Below are positions 59,362-64,000 of a stretch of DNA of 64,000 nt, one piece after another. The DNA comes from CAMAVH01 sp035714115. GTDB taxonomy: Bacteria; Pseudomonadota; Alphaproteobacteria; SMXQ01. Both the position numbers and the translations under genes were made by a program. Where the stretch lies: positions 45,145-109,144 of the forward strand of contig DASTMO010000078.1 of the NCBI GenBank assembly GCA_035714115.1. Direction: 5' to 3'. Each line of letters begins with the position of its first letter. Within the stretch, counting starts at the first letter, position 1. The notes under the pieces are model-generated. The model saw nothing but the letters and a program-made list of their open reading frames with translations. It was not told the DNA's origin and did not search any database.

Positions 59362-60134
59362 AAGCCTTCATCGACCGCCTCGCGCCTTACATCCTCGGGC
59401 TCATCGCCCTGGCGCTCTGGGAAGGCTTGACGCGGCTAAATGCCGTGCCGGTCTATGTGCTGCCCGGCCCGCTGCTGATCGCCAAGACCCTGTGGCAGGA
59501 CGGCGCGAGCCTGCTCGGCTCGCTTTGGTTCACATTGAAGATCACCGCCCTGGCGCTCGCCGCCGCGACGCTCGGCGGCGTCCTGCTCGCCGTCGTCATG
59601 GCGCAGTCGCGCATCCTCGAGCGCAGCCTTCTGCCCTATGCCGTGATCGCCCAAGTGACGCCGGTGGTCGCCATCGCGCCGCTCATCATCATCTGGGCCG
59701 ACAACACGACCCTCGCGCTGGTCATCTGCGCCTGGATCGTCGCCTTCTTCCCGATCACGGCCGCGACCATGACGGGGCTGAACGCCGCCGACCATAATCT
59801 GCGCGATCTTTTCCGCATCTACGGCGCGAGCCGCTGGCAAAGCTTGCGCCTGCTGCGCGCGCCGGCCGCGCTGCCCTACTTCCTCACCGGCTTGCGCGTC
59901 TCGGGCGGACTGTCGCTGGTCGGCGCGGTGGTCGCCGAATTCGTCGCCGGAACCGGCGGCGCGGAGACAGGCCTGGCCTTCCGCATCCTCGAATCGGGCT
60001 ATCGGCTGCAGATCCCGCGCCTGTTCGCGGCGCTGACTTTGCTCGCCGCCGCCGGCATCGTCATCTATCTGGCGCTCGATCTTCTGTCGAAGCTGCTGCT
60101 GCGTCGCTGGCACGAGACGCATCAGCGCCACTAG
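59358..60134 (+). CDS. ABC transporter permease
   Basis: 258 residues with about six helices and the EAA loop NLRDLFRIYGASRWQSLRLLRAPAALPYFLTGLRVSGG read in pieces, typical of SsuC/TauC/ThiX-like permeases. Its last 74 bp overlap the 3' end of the convergent MFS gene. Confidence 0.92.
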   Translation: MKAFIDRLAPYILGLIALALWEGLTRLNAVPVYVLPGPLLIAKTLWQDGASLLGSLWFTLKITALALAAATLGGVLLAVVMAQSRILERSLLPYAVIAQVTPVVAIAPLIIIWADNTTLALVICAWIVAFFPITAATMTGLNAADHNLRDLFRIYGASRWQSLRLLRAPAALPYFLTGLRVSGGLSLVGAVVAEFVAGTGGAETGLAFRILESGYRLQIPRLFAALTLLAAAGIVIYLALDLLSKLLLRRWHETHQRH

Positions 60135-61362
60135 CGCTCTCCTGCGAACGCGCATCGAGCGTGACCACGGCCGGCGAGGTTTCCGACATCGCCGTGAAGG
60201 CTCCCTTCTCTTCCGCTGGGGCCGGCGAGCGCTGGCCCATGCGATAGACGACGAAGCTCAGCATCGCGGCATGGATAACCGCCGTATAGAGGAACAGGCC
60301 CGAGGGGCCAATGGCGCTCATGGCCGTCGAGGCCAGGATCGGCCCGATCGCCGAGCCGATGCCGTTGGCGAGCAGCAGCCCGCTCGAAGCCTCGACGAAC
60401 TCGTCTTTCGCCATCATGTCGTTGGCATGGGCGACGCAGAGCGCGTAGATCGGAAACGCCGTTGCGCCGAATGCCACCGTGAGCAGGAAGATGGTGCGCG
60501 GCCAGACCGCACCGACGATGGCCAGCGCGATGCCGGCGACGAGCGCCAGGCCGCAGGCCAGCGCGATCACCTGGCGGCGGTCGCGGCTGTCCGACAGGCG
60601 GCCGAACGGCCATTGCGCCAGCGCGCCACCGAGCACGGTCAGGCCCATGAAAGTGGCGAGGCTCGTCAGATCGAGGCCGCGCCCAGTGGCATAGAGCGGC
60701 GCCAGCGACCAAAAGGCGCCGTTGGCGAGGCCGACGACAGCGCAGCCGACGACCCCGACCGGCGAGAGCGCATAGAGATGCTTGGGCCGTAATCGCACAG
60801 CCGCAAGCGGCGCGGGCGTCGGCGAGCGGGTCAGCGCCACCGGCACGGCGGCGAGCGACACCAGGATCGAGGCCAGGGCGAACAGCGGAAATGCCGCCGG
60901 ATCGTAAAGCGTGATCATGAACTGGCCGACGGTGATGACCGTCAGATTGATGAAGGTATAAATGCCGAAGATGGTGCCGCGCGTCGCGTTGGTCGCGCGC
61001 TCGTTGAGCCAGCTCTCGATGACGAGATAAAGCCCGGCGAAGCAAAAGCCGGTGAGCGCGCGCAGCGGCCACCAGACGATCGGCGAGAGGAACAGGATAT
61101 GCAGCAAGGCCACGGTGGCCGCCACCGCCACCATGGCGGTGAAGGCGCGGACATGACCCACCGCGCGCACGGCATGGGGGCAAAAAATACAGCCGAGCGC
61201 GAAGCCGATGTAATAGGCCGAGCCCATGACGCCGATGCTGAGCGTCGAGAAAGCCTCGATCTCGGCGCGGATCGGCAGCAGCGTCGATTGCAGGCCGTTG
61301 CCCATCAGCAGCAAGGCGACTGCGAGCAGCAGCGCGCCGATCGGAGCGATCATGCTCAGCAT
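60061..61362 (-). CDS. MFS transporter
   Basis: 433 residues with twelve predicted helices. Motifs include PLRALTGFCFAGLYLVIESWLNE, WPFGRLSDSRDRRQV (MFS motif A-like) and IGPILASTAMSAIGP. The YcaD-like features point to a drug/solute transporter of unknown substrate. The start at 61362 has AGAGG upstream; the frame is open to 61443. A hydrophilic Ala/Ser-rich tail forms the last 45 residues and includes the 74-bp overlap with the ABC permease gene. Confidence 0.85.
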   Translation of the reverse strand: MLSMIAPIGALLLAVALLLMGNGLQSTLLPIRAEIEAFSTLSIGVMGSAYYIGFALGCIFCPHAVRAVGHVRAFTAMVAVAATVALLHILFLSPIVWWPLRALTGFCFAGLYLVIESWLNERATNATRGTIFGIYTFINLTVITVGQFMITLYDPAAFPLFALASILVSLAAVPVALTRSPTPAPLAAVRLRPKHLYALSPVGVVGCAVVGLANGAFWSLAPLYATGRGLDLTSLATFMGLTVLGGALAQWPFGRLSDSRDRRQVIALACGLALVAGIALAIVGAVWPRTIFLLTVAFGATAFPIYALCVAHANDMMAKDEFVEASSGLLLANGIGSAIGPILASTAMSAIGPSGLFLYTAVIHAAMLSFVVYRMGQRSPAPAEEKGAFTAMSETSPAVVTLDARSQESASGADASRASDAAAASTEDRAPDR

Positions 61363-61509
61363 GACAGCCTCTGCGGCAAAGGAATCTCTGGGGAGAGAGC
61401 ATCGCGCATGGCTCATGTTCGGCAGGCCAGCACGGCGATGCAACTTCTGAATTAGGGAATTTTCGCGGCAACGGCGCGAACGATGCGCCGCTTGCCGCGT
61501 TAAATTCGG

Positions 61510-62736
61510 TTAAGCCGCCGCGTCCGGCAGCTTGATCTCGGAGGCGCGGCGCAAACTTTCGAACATGCCCGAGCGCAGCATGAATTTGCGCGCACGTTCC
61601 GGATCGGCGGAAATCTCGCGCAGCTCCTGCAAGAACTTGGCGCGCTGCGCCGGATCCTTCGCTTCCAGGCGCTTCTTGTTCTGGATCGTCTGTTCCTGCA
61701 CGAACTCGGTCGCGACGGTACGGCGCTGCAGATCGTAGAGCGCGAGCAGACGCTCGCTTTCTCCGCGCCAAACGCGGCCGAGCTTCTCGCCGAGATTGAT
61801 CGCGTCGTGAATGCCGCCGTTGAGGCCCATGCCGCCGATCGGATTGTTCACATGCGCCGAATCGCCGGCGAGCAGCACGCGGCCCTTGTGGAAGGTCGCG
61901 GCGACGCGCTGATGGATTTTATAAAGATTGCGATGGACGATCTCGTAAGGCTCGCCGAGCGGGAAGAACTTCTGCAGGCGCGCCTGAGCGCTGGCATCGC
62001 TGAGAATATCCTCGTCGCTCTGCGCCGGATCGGTCGGAAACACCAGGCGCCATAGGCCCGGCGGCGCGTAGCCGGCAACCTTGAAGCAATTGCACCATTC
62101 GTCCGGATCGGCGATGTAGTTGCGGAAACAGAAGCCGCGATTGGCCTCGAAGTCGAACGGCGTGGTGAAGACGACGAAGCGCTCAGGGAAGGTGAAGCCC
62201 TCGAACGGCACGTCGATGGCCTTGCGCACGCGCGAGCGCCCGCCGTCGGAACCGATCAGGTAGCTGCCCTTGAAGCTCTTCGGACCTTTCGGCGTGTCGC
62301 AAGTCACCGTCACGCTTGCGTCGTCCTGCTCGACACCGACCACCGGATGGTCGAACAGCAGCTCGCAGAGCGGCTCCTTTTCCAAGAGGCTCTGCAGATG
62401 GCGCGACAGCTTGAATTGCTCGCACTGCACGACATAGGGAAACTTGGTGTCGTTCTTGAGCAGCGAATGATCGAACAGCGCGACGCGCTCGCCCGACGGC
62501 CGATCCCAGAAATGGAAAATCTCGGCGACCAGTCCTTGTTCGCGCACATGCGGCTCAAGGCCGAGCGTGTCGAGCAATTCAAGGGTCGCCGGATGGGTGG
62601 TGGCCGCGCGCGGATCGTCCTTCAGGCTGTCCATCGCCTCGAACACCGTCACCGGCACGCCCTGCTTCACCAGCGATAAGGCGCAGAGCAGGCCCACTGG
62701 TCCGGCGCCGGCGATCAGGATGCGGTCTTTGGCCAT
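61510..62736 (-). CDS. FAD-dependent monooxygenase (aromatic hydroxylase type)
   Basis: 408 residues. FAD-binding ILIAGAGPVGLLCALSLVKQG, the YLIGSDGGRSRVRKAI (DG) motif and VLLAGDSAHVNNPIGGMGLNGGIHDAINL (GD motif, read in pieces). It resembles PheA/MhpA-like flavin hydroxylases of aromatic compounds. ATG at 62736 has AGAGGA upstream. It is adjacent to a UbiD-family decarboxylase gene on the same strand, suggesting an aromatic degradation unit. Confidence 0.9.
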   Translation of the reverse strand: MAKDRILIAGAGPVGLLCALSLVKQGVPVTVFEAMDSLKDDPRAATTHPATLELLDTLGLEPHVREQGLVAEIFHFWDRPSGERVALFDHSLLKNDTKFPYVVQCEQFKLSRHLQSLLEKEPLCELLFDHPVVGVEQDDASVTVTCDTPKGPKSFKGSYLIGSDGGRSRVRKAIDVPFEGFTFPERFVVFTTPFDFEANRGFCFRNYIADPDEWCNCFKVAGYAPPGLWRLVFPTDPAQSDEDILSDASAQARLQKFFPLGEPYEIVHRNLYKIHQRVAATFHKGRVLLAGDSAHVNNPIGGMGLNGGIHDAINLGEKLGRVWRGESERLLALYDLQRRTVATEFVQEQTIQNKKRLEAKDPAQRAKFLQELREISADPERARKFMLRSGMFESLRRASEIKLPDAAA

Positions 62737-62851
62737 CAACGGAGTCCTCTTGCAAGCTTTGGCAGCTATTCGTGATACCCGGCACGCCAACGCCGGAAAA
62801 GTCAGCAATACGCGCTTATCGATTGAACCGTTCTGAACAATCGGCGCGGCT

Positions 62852-64000
62852 TCACTTGTCCTCGAGCGGCGGAGCCTCGGTGAGCGGCGTGTTCATCTCG
62901 ATATCGCTCCGCCGCATTTGTGCAATCTTCATGCCGGTCACGGCGGCTTCGCCCTTCACGGCAAGCTGCGCCTGAGCGTCCAGCTCCTCGCTCCAGCCCC
63001 CGAGGTCGTAGCCGAACCACGGCGCTTGCGGCGTCAGTTTGGGCAGATCGAGACGCTCCCAGATCTTGCGCGCATTCTCCATATATTCGCGCTTGGGCAG
63101 CGCCACCGGCGGATAATCGCCTTTGAGCGTGGCGTTGATCAGCACCGACGCGCTTTCGCCATTGTCGCGCGGCGCGCGCGGGCCGTGGCCGGGATCTTTC
63201 TTGTCGAGGATCTTGAGGTCGTATTGCGCCTGGGCGCGATAGCACATCGCCCAAAACAGCGCGTCGCTGTTTTCCGGATCGATATCCTCGTCGACCGCGA
63301 TGACATATTTGCCGCCATAGCGCAGCAGTGTGGACGCGCCGTAAAGCGCGCGCCAGATCTCGGTTTCCGGCGTGTTGCGCTTGAACTGCACGACATAGAG
63401 CGCCACCACGCTGGTGAGCGGCTCGTGCATCGAGACGCGCGTGACGCCGCGCACGCCCAGCACGTTGTGCAAATGGTTGAACATCAGCGGCTCCAGCGCG
63501 ACGCGACGGATGCAGCTCGATTCGCTCGGCGTCACCTGGCTGATGAAGGAGGTGAGGATCGGCTGGCGGCGGCGCGTGATCGCCGTCACTTCCATGAAGG
63601 CGTTGTATTCCTGCAGATTGACGTAGCCGTGCGATTCGCCGAACGGCGCTTCCGGCTCCAGCATGTCGGTGCGGATATAGCCTTCGATGACGATCTCCGC
63701 CTCGGCCGGCACGTAGAGATCCACGGTCTTGGCCTTGACCACGTTCATCGGCACGCCGATCAGCGCGCCGGCGATCGCCAATTCGTCGAGATGTTCTGGG
63801 CATTTCTGCACGGCGGTGTAGGACACCGCCGGCGGGCAACCGACGATCACGGCGGCGGGCAGGCTTTCGCCGCGCGCTTTGCATTTTTCCCAATGGATGT
63901 AGATGCCGGGGCGCTGCTCGACCGACGGATTCATGCCGAGGCGGCGCGGCCCTTTGATCTGGCCACGGTAATTGCCGAGGTTCTGCTCCCCGGTATCAGG
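62852..64000 (-). CDS. UbiD-family decarboxylase, C-terminal part
   Basis: The frame runs off the right edge, so this is the C-terminal 382 residues. Upstream of the ATG at 63934 the frame continues as TGEQNLGNYRGQIKGPRRLG, a conserved UbiD stretch, so that ATG is internal. Other motifs: IYIHWEKCKARGE, APFGESHGYVNLQEYN, FISQVTPSESSCIRRVALE and VAVDEDIDPENSDALFWAMC (read in pieces). UbiD enzymes use prenylated FMN to (de)carboxylate aromatic or unsaturated acids. The substrate is not known; the FAD hydroxylase downstream suggests an aromatic acid. Confidence 0.92.
   Translation of the reverse strand, partial: PDTGEQNLGNYRGQIKGPRRLGMNPSVEQRPGIYIHWEKCKARGESLPAAVIVGCPPAVSYTAVQKCPEHLDELAIAGALIGVPMNVVKAKTVDLYVPAEAEIVIEGYIRTDMLEPEAPFGESHGYVNLQEYNAFMEVTAITRRRQPILTSFISQVTPSESSCIRRVALEPLMFNHLHNVLGVRGVTRVSMHEPLTSVVALYVVQFKRNTPETEIWRALYGASTLLRYGGKYVIAVDEDIDPENSDALFWAMCYRAQAQYDLKILDKKDPGHGPRAPRDNGESASVLINATLKGDYPPVALPKREYMENARKIWERLDLPKLTPQAPWFGYDLGGWSEELDAQAQLAVKGEAAVTGMKIAQMRRSDIEMNTPLTEAPPLEDK

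Noticed and set aside
60131..61771. 546-residue minus-strand frame overlapping the MFS gene in another frame
   Set aside because: Arg/Ala-rich out-of-frame reading; hydrophobic helices are in the other frame.

Overview
The window is high-GC, densely packed bacterial chromosome with almost no mobile DNA. It carries phaR/phaA/phaB genes, coq7-type ubiquinone synthesis, a DUF2125 / exoD / tyrA / hisC / chorismate mutase / metX / metW neighbourhood, argH-lipoprotein-lysA, a TIGR02302-type protein, an MHYT-PAS histidine kinase and a B12-dependent ribonucleotide reductase. Together these point to an alphaproteobacterium of the order Hyphomicrobiales (Rhizobiales). A methylsuccinyl-CoA dehydrogenase with a B12 adenosyltransferase and a 3-hydroxybutyryl-CoA dehydrogenase suggests the ethylmalonyl-CoA pathway, as in methylotrophic and photosynthetic members. 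The family cannot be fixed from this piece. No rRNA, tRNA, CRISPR array or insertion sequence was recognised.

Layout. 1-3.0 kb: the end of an Anbu (proteasome-like) locus (transglutaminase, Anbu), then a YqaA/DedA membrane protein, DsbB and Coq7. 3.1-6.3 kb, minus strand: a secreted lectin-like protein, an HNH nuclease, a carboxylesterase and a DUF4743/NUDIX protein. 6.4-9.9 kb: methylsuccinyl-CoA dehydrogenase, a small twin-membrane protein, PduO and Hbd, with a separate putative promoter and two palindromes before hbd. 10-17.7 kb: peroxiredoxin-like protein, TlpA, argH, lipoprotein, lysA, TIGR02302 protein, response regulator and zinc-ribbon protein. 18-21 kb: ftsE-ftsX, YdcF and PlsC. 21.1-25.1 kb: sulfate ABC transporter. 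25.1-27.8 kb: nrdJ behind a DnaA-box-like cluster and a terminator-bearing leader. 27.9-38.8 kb: cytochrome b561, ChaC-like, DUF2125, ExoD, the aromatic amino acid operon, metXW, gloB, GST and a cupin. 38.7-45 kb: the PHA locus (phaR divergent from small ORF, PhaC-like, phaA, phaB, OGT). 45-48.6 kb: MHYT-PAS kinase and a class III aminotransferase. 49.4-54.7 kb: a surface-glycan operon (GT4, AsnB-like, methyltransferase, GT4). 54.7-57.5 kb: a two-gene GNAT/C39-peptidase plus RimK-type ATP-grasp unit. 57.6-60.1 kb: an NMT1-type ABC importer. 60-64 kb, minus strand: MFS transporter, FAD monooxygenase and the C-terminal part of a UbiD-family decarboxylase.

Most interesting points: the GNAT-C39/ATP-grasp pair, which looks like a peptide-modification system; the PhaC-like protein ending in a histone-H1-like PAKKT tail, with related basic tails on TyrA and ArgH; the B12 ribonucleotide reductase with a histidine-rich insert, a DnaA-box-like cluster and an intrinsic terminator just before its start; and the metX leader, with a consensus-like promoter and mutually exclusive hairpins. 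All functional statements rest on reading motifs and gene order by eye; no searches were run.
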